Shown here in pieces: positions 1-8,770 of a stretch of 64,000 nucleotides of DNA. This stretch comes from Salinisphaera sp. (lineage in GTDB: Bacteria; Pseudomonadota; Gammaproteobacteria; Nevskiales; Salinisphaeraceae), in contig JAQIBT010000127.1 of assembly GCA_027858915.1 (NCBI GenBank), forward strand, positions 1 to 64,000, given 5' to 3'. The translations under genes were made by a program, and so were the position numbers. The notes beneath the pieces were generated by a model, which was not told the DNA's origin, searched no databases, and worked only from the letters and a program-made list of their open reading frames with translations. How positions within the stretch are numbered: position 1 is the stretch's first letter; every line of letters starts with the position of its first letter.

Positions 1-44
1 CAAAACAGCCCTCGGCGCGGCCTCGCACGAAACGGCAACAGGCC

Positions 45-1007
45 CTAGCTACCGTCGGCGATCCTTCGGTTAGGGTCGTGACCGATCGGCTCGGGAATAC
101 CGTCGGCGGTCTTGACCACGCGCTCGGCAACGTCCCAGTTGACCGGTGCCTTTGGGTTCGACTTGGTTGCGGCGATCAGGGATTGCACCCACGGCGTGTA
201 GTTGCGCACCGGCGCATTGCCGCCGGCATCCGGCGAATGGGCTTCCATCACCAGCTCCTGGCCGTTCCAACCGACCTTGTAGGGTTGGCTGACAATATCC
301 ACCGGGGTCCCTGGCCGGACCATCGAGAACAGCGCCGCGATATCCTCGGGGAACAGGCGAATACAGCCGTGTGACACTTTCATGCCGATGCCGGCAGGCT
401 TGTTGGTGCCGTGCATGAGATAAGCGGGCAGCGCGAGGCGCAGCGCATACTGGCCGAGCGGGTTATCCGGCCCTGCCGGCACAACATCCGGCAATGGATC
501 GCCCTGCTTGGCGTGCTCGGCCTTGATCGAGGCCGGCGGCGTCCAGGTGGGGTGGGGAATTTTCTGCGTAATCCGGGTCGTGCCTAGTGGCGTGCTCCAA
601 CCCTGGCGGCCGATGCCGATAGGGAAGGTGAAGACCTTGCCTGCGTACTGGCTGTCGGGCCGTGGAAAATAATAAACCCGCATTTCTGGAAGATTGACGA
701 TGATGCCGCGTCGTGGGCCGTCCGGCAGCACGTAGGCGCTCGGAATGATCAACGGCGTCCCGTTGCCGGGCAACCAGGGATCCACGTTTGGATTGGCCTC
801 CTGCAGCTCGCGGTAGCCGACATCGTATTTCCGCCCAAGCGACACGAAGGTATCGGAGGCCTTGGTCTTGATGTGCTGGACCTTGCCGATGACGTCCGAG
901 CCCTTGGGCGGCATGGGGTACATCGCCGCCTGCGCCGAGACGCTGAGAAAGACAATCGCAACCGCAACAAGCTTGGCAAGCACCGGGCTCGCCGCACGCA
1001 AGATCAT
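45..1007 (-). CDS. L,D-transpeptidase (YkuD family) with N-terminal LysM-like segment
   Basis: Predicted periplasmic L,D-transpeptidase of 320 residues that would cross-link peptidoglycan or attach proteins to it. The start chosen is the ATG at 1007, because it is preceded by a GGAG ribosome site and opens a clear signal peptide (MILRAASPVLAKLVAVAIV, then an AQA cleavage site). The open frame continues upstream but lacks such features. After the signal comes a LysM-like stretch (KTKASDTFVSLGRKYDVGY), then the YkuD catalytic domain with the histidine of MHGTNKP and the nucleophile motif SHGCIRL. It resembles the ErfK/YbiS group. Which cross-link it makes cannot be told from sequence. Confidence 0.93.
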   Translation of the reverse strand: MILRAASPVLAKLVAVAIVFLSVSAQAAMYPMPPKGSDVIGKVQHIKTKASDTFVSLGRKYDVGYRELQEANPNVDPWLPGNGTPLIIPSAYVLPDGPRRGIIVNLPEMRVYYFPRPDSQYAGKVFTFPIGIGRQGWSTPLGTTRITQKIPHPTWTPPASIKAEHAKQGDPLPDVVPAGPDNPLGQYALRLALPAYLMHGTNKPAGIGMKVSHGCIRLFPEDIAALFSMVRPGTPVDIVSQPYKVGWNGQELVMEAHSPDAGGNAPVRNYTPWVQSLIAATKSNPKAPVNWDVAERVVKTADGIPEPIGHDPNRRIADGS

Positions 1008-1056
1008 AATCCACTCCAGCGCCAGATGACGGTGGTAGCCATTCGCCGCGGCGCCA

Positions 1057-1698
1057 TCACGGCGCCAATCGTTCAATGTGCCATACATCGCCGTTTTGGC
1101 GGTAACACAAACGATCATGCAGCCGACTGCGACGAGCCTGCCAGAATTCCACGCTCTGCGGTGCCAGGACATAACCGCCCCAGTGGGCAGGACGCGGCAC
1201 ATCGCGGTCGGCAAATTCCGCCTCGACGTCGCGCAGACGCTGGTCCAGAGCTGCGCGATCGGCCAGCGTGTGGCTCTGGGGCGAAGCATGTGCGCCCAGT
1301 TTGCTGCCGCGCGAGCGCTGTGCAAAATAGCTGTCGGATTCGGGCGCCGGCAATTTGCGGACGTGACCGGTCACCCGCACCTGACGTTCGGTGGCTTCCC
1401 ACCAGAACACCAGTGCGGCCGCTGGGTGGGCAGCCAGTGCGGCGCCCTTGCGGCTTTCGTAGTTCGTATAAAACCGGAATCCGCGTTCGTCCACGCCCTT
1501 GAGCAAGACGATTCGCGCCGACGGCGTGCCGTCAGCGTCGACCGTTGCCAGGGTCATGGCGGTGGGCTCGATCATGCCGCAGGCCTGGGCCTCGGCATAC
1601 CACGCCGAAAACAACGCGAGCGGTTCGGCCGGCACGTTGGGCTCGATCAGATCATCACGATCCAGATCGCCCTGCCATTGACTGGGTTGATCCGGCAT
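1057..1698 (-). CDS. pdxH: Pyridoxamine 5'-phosphate oxidase
   Basis: FMN-dependent enzyme of 213 residues that oxidises pyridoxine or pyridoxamine 5'-phosphate to pyridoxal 5'-phosphate, the last step of vitamin B6 synthesis and salvage. The sequence shows the split-barrel core (ARIVLLKGVDERGFRFYTNY, then SRKGAALAAHP) and the family C-terminal signature (EFWQARRSRLHDR, then WHIERLAP). Length is normal for the family. Its ATG overlaps the dodecin stop codon by one base (TGATG), so the two genes are probably translationally coupled. Pairing a flavin enzyme with a flavin-storage protein is functionally sensible. Confidence 0.96.
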   Translation of the reverse strand: MPDQPSQWQGDLDRDDLIEPNVPAEPLALFSAWYAEAQACGMIEPTAMTLATVDADGTPSARIVLLKGVDERGFRFYTNYESRKGAALAAHPAAALVFWWEATERQVRVTGHVRKLPAPESDSYFAQRSRGSKLGAHASPQSHTLADRAALDQRLRDVEAEFADRDVPRPAHWGGYVLAPQSVEFWQARRSRLHDRLCYRQNGDVWHIERLAP

Positions 1699-1907
1699 CA
1701 GTTATCGAGAGTGAAGCCAATCTTGACCGTGACCTGCCAGTGCGCGATCTCGTTGTTCTCGATATGGCCGCGCGTGCCGGTGACCTTGAACCAGCGCATG
1801 TGCTTGACCGTCTTGGCGGCGGCGGCAATCGCCTTGCGCACCGCATCTTCCTGACTGACTTCCGACGAACCCGTGAGTTCGATCGACTTGTAGACGTTGT
1901 CGCTCAT
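1698..1907 (-). CDS. Dodecin flavin-binding protein
   Basis: Small protein of 69 residues of the dodecin family, which forms hollow dodecamers that store or buffer flavin. The start is the ATG at 1907 ([13 protein letters not shown]), preceded by a GGAAAC-type site; the upstream extension of the frame has no family similarity. The flavin-stacking tryptophan (MRWFKV) and the conserved glutamine in [10 protein letters not shown] are present. The gene is one base away from overlapping pdxH fully, so it is the first gene of a two-gene unit. Confidence 0.93.
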   Translation of the reverse strand: MSDNVYKSIELTGSSEVSQEDAVRKAIAAAAKTVKHMRWFKVTGTRGHIENNEIAHWQVTVKIGFTLDN

Positions 1908-2033
1908 GAATATGTTTCCTGGAGTGGAAGATTGGCCTGCCAGCCTACGCTGGCTCGACATGACGCTCAAGATATTGTTCCTGCGCCGTGATGTGTTACA
2001 AGAAAGGCCTGTTGTTCGCCACCGGAAGCCTAC

Positions 2034-3020
2034 GTGAGAGCGCTACGTATCATCGATACCGACGACGGCCCGCGCGGTCGACTGACCACTATGGATCGGC
2101 ACGATCTGACGGACGGCAATGTCGTTATCAGAACGTCTTACTCATCCCTGAACTACAAGGATGCGCTGGCGGTCACCGGTGCGGGCAAGATCGCGCGGAA
2201 ACGCCCACTCAATGCGGGTGTCGATGTCTCGGGCGTAATTGAATCCAGCACGGATGACCGATTTGCCAAGGGCGACGAAGTGTTGGTCACCGGCTGGTTT
2301 CTCGGCGAGAAACGCGATGGCGGATTGGCAGAGTATGTGCAGGTGCCGGGCGAACTGATTACCGCGCTGCCGCAAGGCTTGACGCTGTGGGAGGCCATGG
2401 CGCTGGGCACGGCAGGCTTTACCGCCGGCATGGCCATCCAGCGCATGCGCGACAACAGCCAGGCGCCCGGCCATGGACCGGTTCTGGTGACCGGCGCGTC
2501 AGGCGGGGTGGGTATGTTTGCTATTGATATGCTGGCCAGAGCAGGGTTTTCGCCAGTGGCCGTGACGCGGCGCGTCGATACGCAAGGTGACGCCCTACGG
2601 GCGATTGGCGCGAGCCAGGTGATATCGCCGGACGCGCTGTCGCTGGATGGCAAGCCGCTGGGCGAGACAAGCTACGCCGGTGCCATCGACGCGCTGGGCG
2701 GCGAGGTACTGGCGAACGTGTTGGGTCATATCAAGCCATACGGCAACGTGGCGGCCATCGGGCTGGCAGCCAGTCCGCAACTCGCCACGACCGTCCTGCC
2801 GTTCATCCTGCGCGGGGTATCGCTGCTGGGCATCCACTCCGTGGAGTGTCCGACGCCGCTGCGCGAGTCAATCTGGCAATCGCTGGCGGGCGATCTGAAG
2901 CCCACTCACTTGCAGCGCATCGCTGCCTCCACCATCGGTCTGGACGAGGTGGCGGACGTCTGTAGTGCGATCATCGCGGGCACGCACAGTGGTCGCACCG
3001 TCGTGGATCTGCAGCGCTGA
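2034..3020 (+). CDS. acuI: Acrylyl-CoA reductase (NADPH), AcuI/YhdH family
   Basis: Medium-chain dehydrogenase/reductase of 328 residues, predicted to reduce acrylyl-CoA to propionyl-CoA with NADPH. Starts at a GTG with a GGAAG site upstream. The N-terminal GroES-like domain carries [17 protein letters not shown], typical of the YhdH/AcuI quinone-oxidoreductase subgroup. The Rossmann motif is [14 protein letters not shown]. There is no zinc-binding cysteine cluster, as expected for this subgroup. It lies 58 bp upstream of prpC, so its product would feed the methylcitrate cycle directly. AcuI also detoxifies acrylate in dimethylsulfoniopropionate-degrading bacteria; no other gene of that pathway is in the window. 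Confidence 0.9.
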   Translation: MRALRIIDTDDGPRGRLTTMDRHDLTDGNVVIRTSYSSLNYKDALAVTGAGKIARKRPLNAGVDVSGVIESSTDDRFAKGDEVLVTGWFLGEKRDGGLAEYVQVPGELITALPQGLTLWEAMALGTAGFTAGMAIQRMRDNSQAPGHGPVLVTGASGGVGMFAIDMLARAGFSPVAVTRRVDTQGDALRAIGASQVISPDALSLDGKPLGETSYAGAIDALGGEVLANVLGHIKPYGNVAAIGLAASPQLATTVLPFILRGVSLLGIHSVECPTPLRESIWQSLAGDLKPTHLQRIAASTIGLDEVADVCSAIIAGTHSGRTVVDLQR

Positions 3021-3078
3021 TCCATGGTCTTTCGCATCGCGTCATAAAAATACGGCACACGTTTCGAGGAGACTTCTT

Positions 3079-4209
3079 ATGAGCAAGAGTGAGAACAGCG
3101 CAGGCCTGGCAGGCGTCACCGCTGGCAAGACCGCAATCTGCACGGTTGGCAAGCAAGGTGTGGGGCTGACCTATCGCGGCTACCTGATCGAGGATCTGGC
3201 GGCGCACGCCGAGTTCGAGGAAGTCGCCTATCTCATGCTCTACGGTGAATTGCCGACCCAGGCCCAGCTTGCCGATTACAAGCAGCGTCTGGCGAGCATG
3301 CGCGGCCTGCCGGAAGGCGTAAAGACCGCACTGGAAGTGTTGCCCAAGAACACGCATCCCATGGATGTCATGCGCACCGGCGCATCGGTGCTGGGTACCT
3401 TGGAACAGGAAACCGACCCGGCATCGCAACAGCATCACGTAGCCGATCGGCTGCTGGCGAGCTTTCCGTCAATGTTGCTGTACTGGTATCACTTCGTGGA
3501 ATCCGGCAAGCGCATCGAAGTCGAGACCGATGACGACAAGATCGGCGCGCATTTTCTGCATCTGCTGCACGGCGAAAAGCCCTCAGACGATGCAATCCGG
3601 TGCCTGTCCACCTCGCTGATCCTGTACGCAGAGCACGAGTTCAATGCCTCGACTTTTACTGCCCGCGTGATCACCGCGACCCTGTCGGATTTCTATTCGG
3701 CTGTGACCGGCGCGATCGGCGCCTTGCGCGGCCCGCTGCACGGCGGGGCCAACGAAAAAGCGATGGAGCTCATCCAGACCTTCAAGGATCCCGACGACGC
3801 CGAACAGGGGCTGAAAGCCATGCTCGCGCGCAAGGAAAAGGTGATGGGTTTCGGACACCGGGTTTACAAGAAAGCCGACCCGCGTAACGCCATCATCAAG
3901 GACTGGTCGCACCGCCTGGCCGGCAACGACGAGTATCGTTGCCGGTTGTATGCCATCTCCGAGCGGCTGGAACAGGTAATGCTCGACGAGAAAGGCATGT
4001 TCCCCAACGCCGATTTCTATCACGCCACGGCGTATCACTTCCTGGGAATTCCCACGATGTTGTTTACGCCGATCTTCGTGATCTCGCGATTGACCGGCTG
4101 GGGCGCGCATATCTTCGAGCAGCGCGCAGACAACCGTCTGATCCGGCCGAGCGCCGACTATATCGGCCCGGATGTGCGCAAATTCACGCCGATCCAATCG
4201 CGCAGCTGA
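3079..4209 (+). CDS. prpC: 2-methylcitrate synthase
   Basis: Condenses propionyl-CoA with oxaloacetate to 2-methylcitrate, the entry step of the methylcitrate cycle; 376 residues. The ATG at 3079 follows a GAGGAGA site, and the 38 extra in-frame residues upstream overlap acuI and are not family-like. Citrate-synthase-type catalytic residues are visible: histidine in LHGGANEK, histidine in GFGHRVYKKADPR and aspartate in NADFYHATAYHFLGIP. The short length and the VGKQGVGLTYRGY N-terminus favour PrpC over citrate synthase. The nearby prpD-type gene supports this. No prpB (methylisocitrate lyase) is in the window. Confidence 0.92.
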   Translation: MSKSENSAGLAGVTAGKTAICTVGKQGVGLTYRGYLIEDLAAHAEFEEVAYLMLYGELPTQAQLADYKQRLASMRGLPEGVKTALEVLPKNTHPMDVMRTGASVLGTLEQETDPASQQHHVADRLLASFPSMLLYWYHFVESGKRIEVETDDDKIGAHFLHLLHGEKPSDDAIRCLSTSLILYAEHEFNASTFTARVITATLSDFYSAVTGAIGALRGPLHGGANEKAMELIQTFKDPDDAEQGLKAMLARKEKVMGFGHRVYKKADPRNAIIKDWSHRLAGNDEYRCRLYAISERLEQVMLDEKGMFPNADFYHATAYHFLGIPTMLFTPIFVISRLTGWGAHIFEQRADNRLIRPSADYIGPDVRKFTPIQSRS

Positions 4210-4242
4210 TAGACGCTCGATAACCATAGGGGGAAACCGACC

Positions 4243-4635
4243 ATGATCCTGGCTTTCTGGTGTGTTCTTGTCGCTGCTTTCATGCCAGTGGCATTGGTAG
4301 GCTATGCGAAATTTACCGGCAATCGCCGGATGAGTCCGAAGGAAAACCATCATCCCCGCGTCTGGCTCGAGGACAGCGAAGGGCCGCAGAAACGGGCGTA
4401 CTGGGCCCAGCTCAACTCGTTCGAGGCTTTTCCGCCGTTTGCCGCTGCGGTGATCATCGCGGTGATCGCTGGTGGTTCGGTCACAGCGATCAATATCCTG
4501 GCGGTGTTGTTCATCCTGCTGCGCGTGCTCTACGGCTGGTGCTACATCACCGATCGGGCGTCGTGGCGTAGCATGGTGTGGTTCGGAGCCACGCTGTGCA
4601 CGATTGCGCTGTTCATCGTGGCGGCCGTGGGCTGA
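4243..4635 (+). CDS. MAPEG family membrane protein
   Basis: Integral membrane protein of 130 residues with about four hydrophobic helices, of the MAPEG family (membrane-associated proteins in eicosanoid and glutathione metabolism). Signature segments are NSFEAFPPFAAAVIIA and LRVLYGWCYITDRASWR. A strong AGGGGG ribosome site precedes the ATG. Bacterial members are mostly uncharacterised; some act as glutathione transferases or peroxidases. It sits 33 bp after prpC and may be co-transcribed, but a link to propionate metabolism is not evident from sequence. Confidence 0.88.
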   Translation: MILAFWCVLVAAFMPVALVGYAKFTGNRRMSPKENHHPRVWLEDSEGPQKRAYWAQLNSFEAFPPFAAAVIIAVIAGGSVTAINILAVLFILLRVLYGWCYITDRASWRSMVWFGATLCTIALFIVAAVG

Positions 4636-4738
4636 AGTACAATAGCTAATACGCCCATAACGGGCCTGCAGGCCAAACGCCGTCAAACCGAGTCAGAGGG
4701 CCACAAGGCCGGATCGTGTGCAATCAAAAGTCGTCTTT

Positions 4739-4769
4739 GCAAAAGTCCCGAAGGGCGTAGACTTTTTGC
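4739..4769. terminator. Stem-loop between the MAPEG gene and the WS/DGAT gene
   Basis: The arms GCAAAAGTC and GACTTTTTGC form a nearly perfect stem around a 12-base loop, with a run of five T in the descending arm. It could end the acuI-prpC-MAPEG transcript, although it stands about 100 bases past the stop codon and is not followed by a longer T tract. It could equally be a regulatory element upstream of the acyltransferase gene. Confidence 0.4.
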
Positions 4770-4838
4770 CATAGGCAAGCACGCGATCGCGGTCTGACAG
4801 CTCATCGAGATATCGCGGCTCGTTCAGCGAGGAGATGC

Positions 4839-6419
4839 ATGAAAACGAAACGACTCAACCTGGTCGATGCCGCCTGGCTCAACGTCGAGACGGCGAATGC
4901 GCCGATGCAGGTCGGCGGCCTGCTCACATTCCAGATTCCCGATGACGCCCCGGCCAACTTCTGCCAGCAGGTCTATGACGAGTGGCGTACCCACAGTGAA
5001 GTCGAGCGTCCCTGGAACCAACGACTGCGACAAGGTCGTTTCAGATCTGTGTCGCCCGAATGGGAAATGCTCGATGAAATCGACGTCGATTATCATTTTC
5101 GACACTCGGCGCTGGCCGCGCCGGGCGGTGAGCTGGAACTCGGTGCGCTGACTTCACGCCTGCACAGTCATCCGATCGATCTCGAACGTCCGCCTTGGGA
5201 ATGCCACCTGATCGAAGGGCTGGCCGGGCGTCGCTTTGCCATGTACCTCAAGATTCATCATTCGCTGCTGGACGGCGTGGCCGGCATGCGTCTGCTCGCC
5301 CGTGCGCTGGCGACCGATCCCGATGAGCGTGGTCGACCGCCGTTCTGGGCGATCGAGCCAAAGAAGCGCAAGCGACGCGCGCCGGAAGAGCAGCAGGCCG
5401 GGCTGTATCGGGCCACCGCCCAGTTGATCAACGACACGAAAGATCAGGTGACGTCGCTGGCGGGGTTTGCCGGCGTCGTGCGCGACATGCTGAGTGCTGC
5501 CCGTTCTGGCCATCACGCCATGGGGCTGCCGTTCGCTGCGCCCAGCTCGGTGCTCAACGGGCGTATCGATGCAACGCGCCGCTATGCTACCCAACTGTAT
5601 TCGCTATCCGAGCTCAAGCAACTGGCACGCGACGCGGGCGTGACTGTCAACGATATCGTGCTGACCATCTGTGCCACGGCGCTGCGGCGGTATCTGATCG
5701 GTATCGATGCGTTGCCGGTCAAACCGCTGACCGCCGGTATTCCGGTGGCGGTCCGGCCGTCTGGCAACGACGAACATGGCAATGCCATAACCTTCATCAT
5801 CTCGACGCTGGCGACCCACGAGCCGGACATCCGCAAGCGGCTCGAAATCATTTCCTCGTCGACCCGCAGTGCCAAGGCGAGCCTGGAGAAACTCTCGGCG
5901 TCGGCTATCACGCAATATACCGTGGCGCTGATGGCGCCGTACGTGCTGTCGCTGGTCACGGGCATGGCCGGACGTACGCGCCCGGTGTTCAACGTCACCG
6001 TGTCCAATCTGCCGGGGCCGCGTCGTCCGCTGTATGTCAACGGCGCGAAGATGGAGGCGTTCTATCCGACGTCGCTGGTCACCCACGGCCAAGCACTCAA
6101 TATCACCGTGCACGGCTATGCCGATACGCTCGGGTTCGGTTTCATTGGCTGCCGTGACAGCTTGCCGTCGATGCAGAATCTGGCGGTTTATGCTGGCGAG
6201 GCGCTGGCTGAGCTGAAATCGATCTACCAGCCGCAGCAGATCAACCAGGCCGTGCAGTCAAAGAAAAGCCAGGCAGCCGGCAAGACAGCCAAGACGTCAG
6301 GAACCACAAGTGCCAAATCGCGTTCGCCGTCGAACAAGGACGGAAGTCCCAAAAAGGCGACGGCCAAGAAGCGTGTGCGCAAGCAGCCCGCGGCGCGCGG
6401 TCCTCAGACCGACAGCTGA
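4839..6419 (+). CDS. Wax ester synthase / acyl-CoA:diacylglycerol acyltransferase (WS/DGAT)
   Basis: Bifunctional acyltransferase of 526 residues that esterifies fatty alcohols or diacylglycerol with acyl-CoA to make storage wax esters or triacylglycerol at the inner membrane. The start follows a GAGGAG site. Visible are the N-terminal MQVGGLLTF region, the catalytic HHSLLDG motif (HHxxxDG) near residue 142, and the later family motifs NDIVLTICATALRRYL and FNVTVSNLPGPRRPLY. The last 55 or so residues form a Lys/Ala/Ser/Thr-rich tail (KKSQAAGKTAKTSGTT onward) absent from typical family members and resembling histone H1-like tails. Acyl-CoA supply links it loosely to the propionyl-CoA genes around it. 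Confidence 0.93.
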   Translation: MKTKRLNLVDAAWLNVETANAPMQVGGLLTFQIPDDAPANFCQQVYDEWRTHSEVERPWNQRLRQGRFRSVSPEWEMLDEIDVDYHFRHSALAAPGGELELGALTSRLHSHPIDLERPPWECHLIEGLAGRRFAMYLKIHHSLLDGVAGMRLLARALATDPDERGRPPFWAIEPKKRKRRAPEEQQAGLYRATAQLINDTKDQVTSLAGFAGVVRDMLSAARSGHHAMGLPFAAPSSVLNGRIDATRRYATQLYSLSELKQLARDAGVTVNDIVLTICATALRRYLIGIDALPVKPLTAGIPVAVRPSGNDEHGNAITFIISTLATHEPDIRKRLEIISSSTRSAKASLEKLSASAITQYTVALMAPYVLSLVTGMAGRTRPVFNVTVSNLPGPRRPLYVNGAKMEAFYPTSLVTHGQALNITVHGYADTLGFGFIGCRDSLPSMQNLAVYAGEALAELKSIYQPQQINQAVQSKKSQAAGKTAKTSGTTSAKSRSPSNKDGSPKKATAKKRVRKQPAARGPQTDS

Positions 6420-6557
6420 GAGTCAACAGCTTGAGAGGCGGCCTCGGGCAAGAGGCCACCTCTGGTATCGAACGTCCAGCCACTCGGCGTGACGGCTATT
6501 TGGGAATTGCCCTCATGTAGTGGCAAACTCCCGCAATTGTCCGAACCAGGCTTTTTC

Positions 6558-8003
6558 ATGTCCGCTGATATCCGTTCTGCCAGCCGCGTCGACTTCGATA
6601 CCGTCATCAGCAAGATTGCCGATTACGTCTGCGATTACCAGGTCGAGAGCGCTGAGGCGTTGGAAACTGCCCGTTACTGCTTGATTGATACGCTCGGTTG
6701 CGGCCTTCAGGCGCTGAGTTATCCTGCCTGCACCAAGCTGCTGGGCCCGGTGGTCGAAGGCGCGACACTGGCCAACGGTGCTCGCGTGCCGGGAACCTCC
6801 TATTCACTGGATCCGGTGACCGCTGCGTTCAATATTGGCTGCATGATCCGCTGGCTGGATTTCAACGATACCTGGCTGGCTGCCGAATGGGGCCATCCCT
6901 CGGATAATCTGGGCGGCATTCTCGCGGTAGCGGATTATGTCTCGCGCCGGAATATTGCCAGGGGCGAGGCGCCGCTGACGCTGCGCGATGTGCTGGTCGC
7001 CATGACCAAGGCGCATGAGATACAGGGCGTACTCGCGCTGGAAAACAGCTTCAACCGAGTGGGCCTCGATCACGTGCTCCTTGTACGTATCGCGACCTGT
7101 GCGGTCGTGACTGCTATGTTGGGGGGCAATCGCGATGAAGTTACCAATGCCGTGTCCCATGCGTTCATCGACGGCGGCGCGCTACGTACGTATCGACATG
7201 CGCCGAATACCGGCCCGCGCAAATCCTGGGCGGCAGGCGATGCGACTTCGCGTGGTGTGCTCCTGGCCCTGCGCGTGCTGCGCGGTGAAATCGGCTATCC
7301 CTCGGCCCTGACTGCGCCCACCTGGGGATTCCAGGATGCCTTGTTCCGTGGCAACGAGATCACGCTGGGCCAGGAATTTGGCAGCTATGTGATGGAGCAG
7401 GTGTTGTTCAAGATCTCCTTTCCGGCGGAATTCCATGCACAGACGGCGGTCGAGGCAGCGGTGACCCTGCATCCCGAAGTCGCCGCTCGATTGGACGATA
7501 TCGAGAAGATCGTTATCGAAACCCAGGAATCGGGCGTGCGCATCATTGACAAGACCGGCCCGCTCGACAACCCCGCTGATCGTGATCATTGCATTCAGTA
7601 CATGGTGGCCGTGCCGTTGATCTTCGGTCATCTCACAGCAGCGGACTACGAAGATGCGGTAGCGGCCGATCCGCGGATCGACAAGCTTCGCGACAAGATG
7701 CAAGTGGTCGAAAACGAGCGATTCACCCGTGAGTATCTCGAAGACGACAAACGGGCGATCGGCAACAGCGTGCAGGTGTTCTTCAGCGACGGTTCGCAGA
7801 CCGAGCAGATATCGGTGGATTATCCAATTGGCCATCGTCGACGTCGTGACGAAGGTATCCCCGAGCTCAAGAAGAAGTTTGCGCATAATCTGGCACTGAA
7901 GATTGCGCCGAAGAACATCAGCGCCATCCAGGCCGTTGTGGCCGATCAGGGGACCGCCGAAGCGACTCCGGTGCCTGCCTTTACCGATCTCTTCGTGGTC
8001 TGA
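6558..8003 (+). CDS. prpD: 2-methylcitrate dehydratase, MmgE/PrpD family
   Basis: Predicted cofactor-free dehydratase of 481 residues that converts 2-methylcitrate to 2-methyl-cis-aconitate. The ATG at 6558 ([14 protein letters not shown]) is chosen over an earlier in-frame ATG at 6489 because family similarity begins here. Matching segments are [42 protein letters not shown] and the C-terminal [15 protein letters not shown]. The length fits PrpD (about 480). It is separated from prpC by the MAPEG and acyltransferase genes, an unusual split of the prp cluster. A hairpin after the stop likely ends the transcript. Confidence 0.92.
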   Translation: MSADIRSASRVDFDTVISKIADYVCDYQVESAEALETARYCLIDTLGCGLQALSYPACTKLLGPVVEGATLANGARVPGTSYSLDPVTAAFNIGCMIRWLDFNDTWLAAEWGHPSDNLGGILAVADYVSRRNIARGEAPLTLRDVLVAMTKAHEIQGVLALENSFNRVGLDHVLLVRIATCAVVTAMLGGNRDEVTNAVSHAFIDGGALRTYRHAPNTGPRKSWAAGDATSRGVLLALRVLRGEIGYPSALTAPTWGFQDALFRGNEITLGQEFGSYVMEQVLFKISFPAEFHAQTAVEAAVTLHPEVAARLDDIEKIVIETQESGVRIIDKTGPLDNPADRDHCIQYMVAVPLIFGHLTAADYEDAVAADPRIDKLRDKMQVVENERFTREYLEDDKRAIGNSVQVFFSDGSQTEQISVDYPIGHRRRRDEGIPELKKKFAHNLALKIAPKNISAIQAVVADQGTAEATPVPAFTDLFVV

Positions 8004-8022
8004 GGCCCCGCCAGCCGTGCTC

Positions 8023-8068
8023 CCAGCAAGACCCGTATGCGTCGATGCGGGCCTTGCTGGCTTGTTTT
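8023..8068. terminator. Bidirectional terminator hairpin between prpD and the convergent secreted-protein gene
   Basis: The arms CCAGCAAGACCCG (8023-8035) and CGGGCCTTGCTGG (8048-8060) pair over 13 bases with one mismatch around a 12-base loop. On the plus strand they are followed by CTTGTTTT. The hairpin lies between the convergent stop codons of prpD (8003) and the next gene (8072), so it can serve both. Confidence 0.75.
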
Positions 8069-8071
8069 GGT

Positions 8072-8458
8072 CTACCAGCGGCCAAAGAAATCCTGATGCC
8101 CGTTTTGGGTGTACTGCTCAGCATAGCGATGGGTATCACGCCGATGTTCGTATCGATCATGGCGGTGTTCGTCACGATAGCCGTAGCGTCGGTTATACCG
8201 CTGGTTATAGCGCTCGTGGCGGCGGTCGCGTCCATCGTCCCGATGGTCTTCATGACGGAAGCCGCGGCGGTAGCTGTCGTCACGATTGTGTCGGTAATCG
8301 TCGCGATCACCGTGGTGCGCTACCCGGACCGTATCGCTAGGGGCATATGCGCCGACACCCGCCTGGGCGGCCATTCCGGCGCCTAGCAGAATCAGGCCGG
8401 CCAGCGGAGCTGCAAACCGGCCAAGGCGACGACGGCTACTGTTTAGGGATTTACTCAT
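8072..8458 (-). CDS. Secreted Arg/His/Asp-rich low-complexity protein
   Basis: Protein of 128 residues with a clear signal peptide (LAGLILLGAGMAAQA) and a mature part built almost wholly from Arg, His, Asp and Tyr, in motifs such as RHNRDD, RRHERYNQRYNRRYGYRDE and RHDRYEHRRDTHRY. An excellent AAGGAGAG ribosome site precedes the ATG, supporting a real gene. Function is unknown. Such composition could bind metal, polyanions or nucleic acid in the periplasm, but that is inference. The reverse strand shows a long hydrophobic frame that is only the antisense of these codons. Confidence 0.8.
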   Translation of the reverse strand: MSKSLNSSRRRLGRFAAPLAGLILLGAGMAAQAGVGAYAPSDTVRVAHHGDRDDYRHNRDDSYRRGFRHEDHRDDGRDRRHERYNQRYNRRYGYRDEHRHDRYEHRRDTHRYAEQYTQNGHQDFFGRW

Positions 8459-8770
8459 ATGAACTCTCCTTCCAGCGGGGCCCGGCTCTTAGCTGATCTG
8501 AGCCGGACGATGAAGTCAGGGTAATTCGTTCGTATGAATCGTTCATTAACAACTGAACGAACCGTCTTGTCGCGGGCTCGCAGGGCTGGTGTATTGGCTA
8601 TGCCTTCACGCGTGAGTCTGAGACAGGCAGAGGGATCGGCCGATCCAGCTCGGCGGCAATTGCCGGCAACAGGCCGCAAGCGACCGTTTCACGCGCCCGT
8701 GAGTCGAATCCGCTATGCCGATTCCGCAAGCCATGATGCAGCCGGTTGCTGCCCCCCAGTGGTGGCCGGA
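8459..8770. other. Intergenic region upstream of the secreted-protein gene
   Basis: No gene is supported in these 312 bases. They hold the upstream region of the secreted-protein gene and the end of the chemoreceptor gene. The one clear structure is an inverted repeat, CGTTCA (8540-8545) and TGAACG (8554-8559), flanked by further GTTCG/CGAAC copies, about 90 bases upstream of the start at 8458. This is a plausible operator for a dimeric repressor, but no consensus promoter is certain. Confidence 0.45.

Noticed and set aside
8045-8386. Plus-strand hydrophobic frame that looks like a membrane protein of 113 residues
   Set aside because: It is the antisense of the Arg/His/Asp codons of the secreted protein on the minus strand, which has the signal peptide and ribosome site; the hydrophobicity is a by-product of that composition.
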